NCBI GenBank assembly: GCA_023053545.1
Contig: JAKZAN010000002.1
Coordinates: 5,936,375-6,000,374, forward strand
Length of the DNA: 64,000 nucleotides
Reading direction: 5' to 3'
Origin: Lepidurus packardi
Taxonomy: Eukaryota; Arthropoda; Branchiopoda; Notostraca; Triopsidae
Shown: positions 1 to 11,900 of the stretch, piece by piece
Layout of the letters: every line of letters begins with the position of its first letter
How positions within the stretch are numbered: position 1 is the first letter of the stretch
Translations under genes and position numbers: made by a program
The notes under the pieces: model-generated
Database searches by the model: none
The model's input: only the letters and a program-made list of their open reading frames with translations
What the model was told of the DNA's origin: nothing

Positions 1-1190
<1,190 letters not shown>

Positions 1191-1770
1191 GCCACGTTGT
1201 TTTAGTTCTCAAACGTCCGTTCCTTACATGGGAAATGAGAAGAGCAATTTTAGTAAAAAAGGGAGCATTTTATTCAGCTTTGCTGACTGTGAAATTTAAT
1301 GGAAATATTTCTTGGTCATTATTTTAAAGAGCGATTGAGTCAAAACACTTTTATGTCGCAGTTCTTCACCTTTAGTAATAATTTTCTTAGGTTTTTCTGA
1401 CACGGAAGTTTTTAAAGCTAAGTAGCGATGAACAAAAGCATGAGTGTGGGCAGGAAATAACTGAAACTCGACTACCCAATAACTCAGTGGCCCTTATTCT
1501 GAAAAAGAGTTCCCCTTTGCGTTGTTGTCAAAAATTATTCCCCTAAGTAGTCGTACTTGGACTTTTTCCCCTTATGGGCAACCTAGTCTTGAGTTTTAAT
1601 TTAAGTGTGGCGTACTTAAAAGGACTGATTGAATTGCAAAAGTAAGAGTGGGTTCTTTTTATCCTTGAATTCGGGTCTAGATCTTGCGGTAGAATTTAGT
1701 GTAATACAGTATGTCGTGAACCTTACATCGAATATGCGTGTATTTCATGTCATAACTATTCACAGGTCAC
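1191..1770. other. Intergenic gap between convergent genes, both 3'UTRs
   Basis: This 580-bp gap separates the stop codons of the ACSL-like gene (+) and the RSRC1-like gene (-). It must hold both 3'UTRs, which may overlap. I see no exact AATAAA on the + strand for ACSL; one lies on the - strand at 1269-1274. Short open frames here look like chance. Confidence 0.6.
1269..1274 (-). promoter_or_regulatory. Candidate polyadenylation signal AATAAA for RSRC1-like gene
   Basis: The forward strand reads TTTATT, which is AATAAA on the minus strand, about 0.5 kb past the RSRC1-like stop codon. Using it would carry the RSRC1 3'UTR almost to the ACSL stop codon. Only the hexamer supports it. Confidence 0.35.
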
Positions 1771-2762
1771 TTAGGATAGTGGGCGGCCCTTCAGCGCGTT
1801 TCTACGGAGAATGTACAATTTTTCCACCCATTTTTGCATTTTGGCTTCCGGGTTCAAAAATAGCTAAAGAAGAAAGTGAGACGAGAGGATTTATGGAGGT
1901 TTCTTACTAGAATTCTAAGACTTACGTCTGGGTGACATATGCTTTCTTTGTCCATTTGGGCTTGAGGCTGTGATGGAGTATTAGTTTCCGTTTTTATAGG
2001 TGTAGTTGGTAGCACAGCTTCGGTGCCAAAAGCAGGACAGGTTGAAGACAGTATAATCTTGTCATTTCGGCTAGAACTGAAGCTTTGGACCGAAAAGGAA
2101 GAGGACTCCAACGTTTCTAGCTCGTTTGTTCTCCGTATTTGCTCGGGAACTGACGGCCCTTCATTGGGTTGAAACTTTTGCCGCATTTCTTCGTTTTTCT
2201 TATCGTAGCGTTCTTGCTTAAAGTCTCGCTTAACCTTAACTTGCCTGTTGAAAAACAATTACTGTACGGTTAGATTAAGGATAGAAAATAAGGCTGCGGT
2301 TGTAATACTTGGGTGGTGGTGAAGGTGTGCGACTTGAGCTTGATCTGGGAGATTTCTTGTAACGACGCTCTACATTTTTGCTTCTAGATCTAGACCTAGA
2401 GCGAGACTTTCTTCTTTTCAAACTGCTTCTCTTTTCTCCATTTCTTCTCTTATCGTCTTTACTGCTCCGATCCCTTAATTTTGACGAACTTCTTGAGCGA
2501 TGCTTTCGCTTCTTATGTGACCGCAAACTGCTGCGTTCGCTTGCACTAAGAGCATACAAACAAGAGCATCATATAGTAATCACAAACTTAATAACTCTAA
2601 TTTGAGTCATTTTAACTGAAAATAAAATAAATAAGCAATTGCAAGTGTTAAAAAAGTTTACCTAGATTGGGAAGAGCTTGATCTACTAGGAGAGCGGTTT
2701 CGATTACGCCGAGATCTTGAGCTTTTGCTTTCTTCACTGCTGGAATATTCACTTCGTGGCAT
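1771..2762 (-). CDS. RSRC1: Arg/Ser-rich coiled-coil protein 1 (RSRC1/SRrp53-like)
   Basis: A nuclear SR-related protein; the vertebrate family member takes part in 3' splice-site choice and constitutive splicing. Exons, read on the minus strand, are 2662-2762, 2309-2545, 1926-2244 and 1771-1863 (stop 1771-1773), giving 249 residues. Introns are 116, 64 and 62 bp with GT-AG ends, and phases join cleanly (2, 2, 0). The first half is RS-rich (SRSRSRSRS, SPRSSSSRTPSPPP). The assignment rests on the second half. EQIRRTNELETLESSSFSVQ matches the vertebrate segment of the type QVKRVKEIEAIESDSFVQQ. The last exon, LFLNPEAKMQKWVEKL followed by ILRRNALKGRPLS, matches the conserved HPNLFIEKAD...KWFKRL...LRQERLMGSP tail. 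It is shorter than the human protein (about 334 residues), mostly through a shorter RS region. The start is the first ATG (2762), 200 bp from the MPDU1 start on the other strand. Confidence 0.85.
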
Positions 2763-2962
2763 GTTTACGCTTTTAAATCAAGCTTTTCCATTTCCAGTTT
2801 CCACGATCACTTCTCCTTGGTATTTGGTTCAGAGTTTGGTTTTTAAGTGAGCTTCATCAACTTTCGCCGTTCTCTGTTCTTTCGCGCATACCTAGCGGGT
2901 GTGTTTATAACGTACATATAAACGTCCTTTACTCTTGCGTTATTAAATTCAATACGAGGAAA
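2763..2962. promoter_or_regulatory. Compact bidirectional promoter between RSRC1-like and MPDU1
   Basis: Only 200 bp separate the start codons of two divergent housekeeping-type genes, so both 5'UTRs and both core promoters must lie here unless upstream non-coding exons exist. The stretch includes an AT-rich motif near 2920 (ACGTACATATAAACG) that could serve as a TATA-like element. No CpG-dense island is obvious. The transcription start points cannot be read from sequence. Confidence 0.6.
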
Positions 2963-5900
2963 ATGGACGTTATTAAACCCATCGCTTTACAGTTAATAAG
3001 CGCTGATTGTTTCGATGAGTTCTTCGTCAAACTCAACTTCTTTGATGGTAAGTTAACTTCCTCTAAGAATAAGCGTTTTGTCTGCAAGCCGGCAACCATT
3101 TACTAAATCGATTAATTACTATATTCTTTCTTTAACTTGAAACAAAACGTACGTTTTTCTCTTATAGTTCCCTGTTTAAAGGCGTTGATAAGCAAAGGAC
3201 TTGGCTTAGGCATAGTTGCAGGATCTATGCTAGGTAAGATTTGATTTTCTAACAGAATCGTATTCGAAAAAACACACGAACAAAGCTCTTATATCTTGTA
3301 GTCAAAGTCCCCCAAATTTTAAAAATCGTCTCGAATAAAAGCGCAGAGGGTATCAGTTTTCCTGGGGTATTACTGGAACTTTTTGCCATTTCTGCCAATG
3401 TTTCCTACAACTTTCGAAAGCAGTTTCCTTTCAGGTGAGCTTATAGTTTTTATGGCCTATAATTAGCAGTACATTTCAAGTTGAGAAATGAGTTTGCGCC
3501 GTGCACAAGGCAGTTGGCACTAAAGGAATACTCACTTGCGTTAGCCTCGCTTGAGGAAAAGCCTGTTCGCATTAATCAAGGCACCCTATGTGGTATATCA
3601 TCTTTAAGAACGGTGGAAATTCTAAGCACACGCTTTTTTTACTACCGCCTTATCTTTATTTCCTAGCAAAGGTTAGTCAAGCGATATCAAGCCACGAAAA
3701 AGAAGTACACAAGTGTTAATTTTTGTTCAACTTGATTAGAAGCTTAAATCTCTCACACTATAGGTCATTTGGTTTGGACTTGATAACAAAACACAAAAAT
3801 TTCTGCCGCTGTTTTTTCGAGTTTTCTTTCCCTCCCAGCTCCTTACCACGAATACGATCTAAATCCCCAAGACGTCGGTAGCGCAGGTTGAACTTGTATA
3901 AAAAGCGGCCTCCTTTTGATGATGTGTGAAGTGATTAGGTGGCATCCCGCGTCGACTCATTTCCTCCAGGGCAGGGAATGGCTCAAGCCTGAAATTTAGT
4001 ATGGACTTGCGGACACCATAGACCCCCAACTTTTAAGACTAAACTTGGAAGCCGGAGCAGAAAGAAGGGAGGGCGGTAATACACAGTGGTGGTAGTAGTA
4101 GAAGTACTGTGTGCAGTTTCATCTGTTACCCCAGCTCCTTGTCTCTCGTACACCGTGTTGTGTCCATTACCCAAAGCCCCACACACGTTTTCCTCTCCTT
4201 TAATTAGCTCCAAAAGTTAGCGATTAGTTATAAAAGCAGCGCAAGACCCTCATTTTTCACTCTTAGCTGTCAGATGGCAGAATTCCTCGACTCGCCTTTT
4301 TCAATTTCTCATGTCCGCCATTTGCAAAGCGCCCAACCGAAGATCAGCGTTAGAGCAATTTATAATACACTAACACTGGTTTTCGGTTACATGACTTTCG
4401 GACTGACAAAAAAATTTCAAAATTGCCACTTCCAAACACGGCTGCTGGCGTCAAGAAACACAGCTCTGTAGATCAATTTATAATACACTAGAGAGCTGTG
4501 TTTCTCGACGCCAGCAGCCGAGTTGGGAAGTGGTATTTTTTTTTTTCTTTGGCCGCCCAAAAGTCATGCAGAGTTCCCGGGAATTAATAGCTCAGTATAT
4601 GCTGGAGTAATAGGCTCATTTTCTCAGTGGGGAAAAAAAGTCGGTAAGGGAAAGGGTTTTGCTGCCATATCTTTTACCTACATGTTTGGGACCATTGCTT
4701 TGGGTGTGATGTGTCACTCCTCCCCTGCAATGCCAAACCACGACATACAAAGTTTGGGCTGTTTGTTAGGAAACTGGGCCTTTCTGGCTTGGCTGCGCTC
4801 TCTTTTTGGTCCCAGTAGGGAGTCTCAGGTGAAACAAAAAAACGATCGAAGTAACCAGCAAGGGGTCAGCGTTTTACACTACACATGCATGCAACATTTT
4901 TCAATTTTTTTTTTTTTTACCGCTGCGCCGACAATTCAAGCTTCACGCTTGATTAACGAACTCAGGATGGACATTTTGTTCTGTTTTGGTTTTGCCGAGG
5001 GAGAGCACCGAGCTTCATTAACGCCTTAGGTTACCGACTATCACGCTACAAATGATAACAATCATTTCCGGGCCGATAAGGCGGTTTTTTCTTGTATCTA
5101 ATCTAAAGTGTTGTTGGGCATTATGTATGAATTAACGAATAAGCTAGCGTTTAGACAAATAAGTTGGTAGCAATGGGTATTCTGCATTTGTCGTGTGGTT
5201 TTTAAAAATTTTGTTTATATGAGGTATATTTATTAGTCTTGGAAGGCAGCTTTGCTTAGGTTCATTAATTATGCTTACTAAACTTAATCAAGCGCGTTAG
5301 ATTTTTAAAAAATCTAATTGGACCAAGATTACGCTGATATATACATAGCCATAAAGAGCACTTACATTGTCTTAGAGCTTCCTACTCACTAGAAGAAATG
5401 GCGGACACACTTTTACAAGTAAACATAATGGCACATGAGGTACCATAAAATAATTTCCAAATGATCATATCGTACTTTCGACCTACAAATTTAGTAAAGA
5501 ATTCGGAGACATTGTGTTTCTAAAAATATTATTTTAAATGCCGCCAAATAAGTTTGTCGACGCTGGCGCAAATAGTTAAAAATTCGTACGCAGAAGCATA
5601 GTCGTCAACTATCAACTGCCAGCACAAAGTATAAACAAAAGTTGGTCTCTAAAGACCATCTTTGAATCCGAGAACCTTCCTTAAGAAAGCTTTAAAAAAA
5701 TTAAAGAGTTTGGGAAATTGCTATTGTTTTATAGCTAATCTTGTGGGTAAGTAGCGGTATGGAAGCGCTGTTGTACCTTTATGAGAAGGCGTTTTTTAAA
5801 AAAAACAAAAAAAACAAAGTGACTTCTCATGAAGTATAACCCCGCCCACTTTTCCCTGCCAACCCCCTGCCAGTTCCGCCCGAGTCTCCAGCCAAGGAGC

Positions 5901-8900
5901 CAAATTAATTTCGAATCATGTTTGGCGTATTATCACCCTAGGGAGTCCTTGCCGTCAACATGGCCGCTTTATGCACCATGCTTTTAAAGCCACCATACGG
6001 GGACATGCCGTTTTCATTCCCCTCCATAACCTCAAAGCTTGGGTAATTACTACATACTACTTTTCCCTTGCATTCGTTAACGATTTCGTCACCTTGTCAT
6101 GGTCTCCTGACACCGAAGGTACGAAAACACGGCACTATTCGCAATCTTAGCGAGTTGAGGCTAAAAATGAAATGAAATATGCAAGAAAAAAAGAAAATGC
6201 CCCCGTCAAGTCTAAAAATTCGTTTGTTAAGCTGACCTGCCTAGCATGAAGCATCCCATGACGTAAAAACCACCCGCATGCTTCGAAAATGAAGTATAAA
6301 AGTCAGTAAAGCCACCGACTTGACCTCATTTTTGACCCTGTCTGGGTTATAAATTGATGCCAGTGTAGTCCAATTTATCAAACGCAAGCCAAGAAACCTC
6401 ATTTCCTTTGATTGTGCTGCGAAAAGTGGATGAAAAAGTGTAGAGAGTTGTCAGTTCCACGTGCGTGTATATACATTTCCTCATGCTCGTGTAAAAGCCC
6501 TTATCTTCCACCTGCTTGTTGCACCTTGGCGTTCATTGTCTTTGTAATTCCAACCCTCTTTTTGCTCCGACTTTGGTGTCATTTTGGGCTTCCGACCACC
6601 GTATTTCATTTTTTTTTCATTTTTTCTGTGTGGTTCATTGAGCTATTACGGGTATATATTATATACGCACGTGGGTTGACGTGTGTGATTGCTACACAGT
6701 TGAAAACACAATTCTTTATTCGCGATCAATGCCCCGTAACAATTAAACACATGGAAAGAGTGTTTCGTAAAATTTTGGAACAGAAAAGCGGAAGAAAAAG
6801 TTCAGTTAACACCTTGCGCGGTCTCTCTTTCTCTTTTTCCCCTCTTGTTTATAATTGAGGCGGCTTTATTACACACTTGCATGAAATATGTCGTGTAGAC
6901 ACATAAGGAAGTCGTTTCTGTATAGCTCGAACTGGTTGACTGTGTTTAATTGCGTAAGTGTTTTAAGCTGTACTTCTCAGTCAAGTCGCTTGAGCCATTT
7001 TAATTATGCCAATCATGCCAAGCTTGCAAACGAACAAACGGACGACTGTTTGTTAGCAAAATTGCGATAAAGTTTGGGGAAGGGGTAACCGACAGACATG
7101 CACGGAAGATCCGTATGCGATTTGGGTGGTTACATTAATTTTCGATCAGTTGCTTACATTTGAAGTACATAGGAAGATACGTCGACGCAATTCTTTACCA
7201 TATTTCTAATTATAGGGTATGTATGTAATTATAGCGTGTATAGGTCCTTTAGTTCGTACACGACATTCGGATAACTGCGTGATATGTTATTGCGTATAGT
7301 CGTACAGTCAAGTTATAGTCGTACAGTCATTTGCTTATTAAAATTGACTAAAATGCTCTACCTGAAATTATTGATAAATATTATACAGAGATGACCAAAA
7401 TCATAAATTTCCTGAAATTACTGCCAAGTTTCGAAACCCTTATTAAATCAAGCATTTCGGTGTAAGATTTTTTTGAACGCGAGTCTCGTAGTTGAGTCAT
7501 TGCGTTAATTAAGCCGTAGACGAGCTTCTGTGCTTCTAGTATTTTCGAGCAATTATTTCTTTATAATTGTTCGTGGAAAAAGGACAGATAAGAAGCGAAT
7601 ATGAGCTACTTGCGTAACTTGAAAAGCAGATATGTTTTAGGTTCACACTTTGGCGTACTATATCGAAGCAGAGTTGCTTAAAGAAGAGTTTAAAAAAGAA
7701 GTTTGAAGAGGTTAAAGAAGAGAAACAATGTTTCGCCAATTTCGACGTATTGTGTAATGTATAAGAGCAGATTTAGAGCAGAAAGAATGATAACAGTTCA
7801 AATAATGTTTTAAGTTTAAAGAGGTAAATAAACCTACTTGCTTAAATTTCAGGGGACATAAAGTTTATAAAGTTATCTGAAGGTATTCTGAAGCTTTTAT
7901 ATTACACAGGTTAAGCATCGCGACATTCTGAGTCGACTGCAACAATTGTGTTTATGTAAGACTCGTGAAACTAGGGTGTTTATGTCAATTACTGTTATTA
8001 GTGAGACGAACACAAAATAAATCTTAAACTATGGTTAAGCAATGTGCTGTGAGTGACGCAAACCTGTATTTGCTGACGTAGTGTACATGGAAATTAATTG
8101 ATCTCAGTCTTTCTTTCCAAAATAGAGATGTTTTAGAAAATCACTTTGCCGGCAATGTGAACGTTAAAGCTAACGCTATTTAGTGTTTCTATCAGCTGGC
8201 TTGGCCCAGACAAGTGCGTTACTTGACTTGTATAAAACTTGGAACTTTTTTCCCGTCCTAAAATGTCTCCGAGGAAAACTTGAGACTAATTGTACATAGA
8301 AAGAATACGTGTTTTTTCAGCGACTTACGTGTTTTTTTGCGGGGGGGGGGGGGGGACTAAGTTAGAATTCTAACGTCGAGTTATATCTGTAAAGAATCCA
8401 GCAAGTGAAGGGTGATGGTTCCAAGTTTTGTTGCTAGGATATCTGTTATTTTCTGCAAGAATTCTTGAGCTTCTTGTGTTCCACAACAACAATGTTTCGC
8501 CAAGTCATGGTTTTTGATTTCCCTTCTTGATGCTTTGGTGCTAGAAAAGGTTTTCTAGCTCTGCCCCTCGAACGCCTTTTCTGAACTTCTTATTTTCGAG
8601 AAGTTTAAAAACTTGGATATGTTGGGGTTACTCTGTTGCCGTTATTCCCCAAACGCGTTCCGAGCCTTTCCTTTAGTCCCCATTTCCCAGTGCAAGACTC
8701 GCGCAAGGAATCTGTGTCGCATTTCATCAAGACAACCCGAAATGTAGGTTTAGGGGTTTTAGCTAAAGTCTGGTTGCAGTTCTTGTGCTTATTTCGTTGT
8801 TGTTTTTTAAATTTTATTCTTAGTATTAGCTGCTTGGGTTTATATAATCTGCGGAACTTGCTGAGTCAGCTTCCTTGACAACTGCACATGTTTGTGCCAA

Positions 8901-11900
8901 GTTAGGATCGTCAAAGTCTCGTCACACATCTGTATGTAATCTGTAATTAATTCAAGGAGGAAATGACCAAAGGTGTTAATTGCATAAGCTCTCTCCTGTC
9001 AAGTCTGTTTCGCTTCGTAAGGTTCATTAAAGGATTTGTCCTACATATTTTGGCCACTAATTATTAGTATCCCTTTTTCACCGACAGGAATTGTAAGGTG
9101 CAAGTCTTAGGTGCGCATGACCTGATGGATCTAGTGCGGTGTAAAAATCCCATGCGGGAAAGCTTGTTATTTTCGCAGACTTGAGCCTCCTCCGCCCTTT
9201 GGAAGCATTTAGAAACATGGGAATGCACACTTGGAAAGGTTCTGAACCGGCAAATTCGGCACAAAAATGGTTCAGTCATGCACAAGTCCGGCCCTTTTTC
9301 TGCGTGGATCTCCAGGTGTTTGGGTACTTTCCAGTAAGAAGGCTCTCATTCTGCACCTTTTCCTCTTTTTCGTTTTTCTCCAGTATTATACTCTTGCGTA
9401 GGGCGCGGAATAGGGGAATCCCATTACAGATCTTTAGCCTGCAAGACTAGTTCTTGTCTTATCGCATTAGAAACGGCGTAGACTTGAGTAAACTTGAGCA
9501 ACTTGAAACCCTTTCGGATGTCCAGATTCATTAAGGCGACGTACTGATTTGCGTGAGGAAGTTCTTAGCCCGGCGTTTTATTCATTCTATGTCGTTTTTT
9601 ATGGTGTTGACCTGCAAACCACCCTGGTTGGTAACACTAATGGAAGTTAAGGAAACTACTTGGAGAAGTTCCAATGTGTGCGGGAGTGGGAGCAAATGGC
9701 AAGGCTTGTTGGGTCTTATCGATTAAGCTTAGTTAATAGGCAGAAAGTGCTGGTTATTACTTACAGATTGGGGATAATGGGCACCGAAAAGTGGGCTGGT
9801 GGACCCTCGTAAAAGTTATACCATACCTACAGTGTGCTTTACATGTAAAAATCCTAATTAAAAGTCGTGACCAAGGTCTCCAAGTGCATTGGAGAGAACT
9901 TTTAAAGGAACTCCTATGTGTTCTACACTGAACAATTGAAAAAGTGTCATGTTCTAAGTAGAACATGGGAAGAAAAGGCTAGAACAAGGAAACATTTTCG
10001 TGTTTCCTCTTCAAGCACTTTTAGCGAGCATTTCTAATCAAATTTGTTATGGCCACGTAATTATTGTCGCTTTAAAACGTGTTTCAAGTTACTTTGATCG
10101 AAGTTTGGACACCTGTAGCATTGTGTAGAGCAAACAAAAAATAGTGTCAACAAAGAACAGATTTGAAGTACGAGGGTTACAAATCAAAGCATTTTACTGC
10201 CTTTTGAAGTGCATTGTATTTTCATTTTTGACAAAAAACTGCATGGCTGGGCAATAGGTGAGAAGTACGCGAGAAATGAAAGGGACAAGGTATACAAGTT
10301 GAAATAGGAGAAGCACTGTTTTTTCTAAAGCAAGTTATTTTAGAAAACCTACGTGCTGCGGAGCGCAGCTAAATGGCATTCGGTTTTAGAATCGTATAAA
10401 AGCGTAGGAGTCGTTGAATTTCACCGCTGTCAGTTTTGTTGGACGATCTCATTGGTCTTGGTTAGCAGGGAAGATCATAAGCCTAGTCTTTTCCCTTTTT
10501 TTTATTTTCGTTTTCGACCAGTATTGCTACGTTACAGAACGTTATGTTGTTTTCCCATTTCATTCTTTTCTTCCGACAAAGTCTGCTTTTTCCTTTCCTA
10601 TTTTTTTCTTTTTTTTGATGGTTTTATGACGGCGACCGAGCATGTTATATTACCTGGAGGAGACAGACAGCATGGGGCGTTATGGAAGTAATTTTTTCTG
10701 AAGGGGTGCTGCTGTGCCTCTGCCGCTATAGAGGAATATGATGTGCTACTATGATGGGTTAGTAAAAGCAGGCGGGGGAAAAAGTGAGGGATATAATAAA
10801 AAAAAGCGAGAAGGATGTTCAATTGGCTATGGTTGACACATCTATGATGAACGATAGAACCTAAATCCCCGGGGTTTCTGCAATACCTACTTGGTGTAAT
10901 CCATAACCACAGCATTGCCAGCCACATCTATAAAAATGTCTTGGCTTTCTCACTTGGCTTATTGTTTCTGGGAGCTTAATTGCATCCGCAAGCTGGTATT
11001 ATAGCTTCGCGTTTCGTAGCAGCGATGGAATACTTCCAGCTACTGTACTGCCAAGCTCCTGTGTCTTGTAGGCTTGATGATCAGTTTATATGCCGTACTA
11101 TAAATGAAAGTTAATAAAAAAAAGACTAATTTTTGGTTGGATAGTCTCTTGCGTGTCACGTTGTGAACGGTCTTGCATTCCGGAAGGAAACTTGGTGTGT
11201 GTAAAGTTGTCACTTTGGCTTTGGGTGTGCTTGGTAGTATCGATGTATATGTTCCAAGTCGGTGGAAAAACGGGCCTGAAAAAGCGGGGAAAATTTGGGA
11301 ACGGGACGTCCTGCTGTTTCCGAGGCCTCGATGCGGCTTCGAGCAGTGTGCTCAGGAAACCCAAATCAGCCAAGACCAAGTGGGGAAACACATATTTCAT
11401 TAGACATGCGATTTTTTAAAAACATTTGTCTTGTTCTTTCATGGTGATATGCGACGACATTTACTGTGACCTGGAGAAGTTACAAACAAGCAAGAGATGG
11501 AATCAACTGATTTAACATTCTTATGTTTATCGTGGCACGTTTAACAACTTACCTTGACGTTTCAAGTCGAAAGATGTTATTTTTTTCGTAGTTTTTCTGA
11601 GCCTTTTAGAATCCTTTCTCCCCCAAGGTTCTCCAAGGTCATTGAGTTTAAAAAGCTCAAGTCATATTTACCTTGCCGTCAGTAAATAGAATAGGCAGGC
11701 CAAATAGCATCTACACGGACAAAAATGGTGGTTATTATTGGAACTAATTGTTGGTCAGAAGCATTAGTACTTGTATTTATTTTCTTCGATTGGGGCCCGT
11801 TTTAAAGCGAAAGTGGATCAAAGTAAAGTCTCCAGGCAAAATGATCAAACATAAACCTATTTTGTTTACATGCTACCATGTTTATCTTTCGTATGGCACT

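Noticed and set aside
4523-5029. 168-codon open frame inside MPDU1 intron 3
   Set aside because: It begins within the right arm of the hairpin repeat, contains long T runs read as Phe, and matches no transposase or other family I know.
6412-6858. 148-codon hydrophobic open frame in MPDU1 intron 3
   Set aside because: The apparent membrane segments come from T-rich DNA read in a Phe/Leu/Ile frame; there is no domain and no splice evidence.
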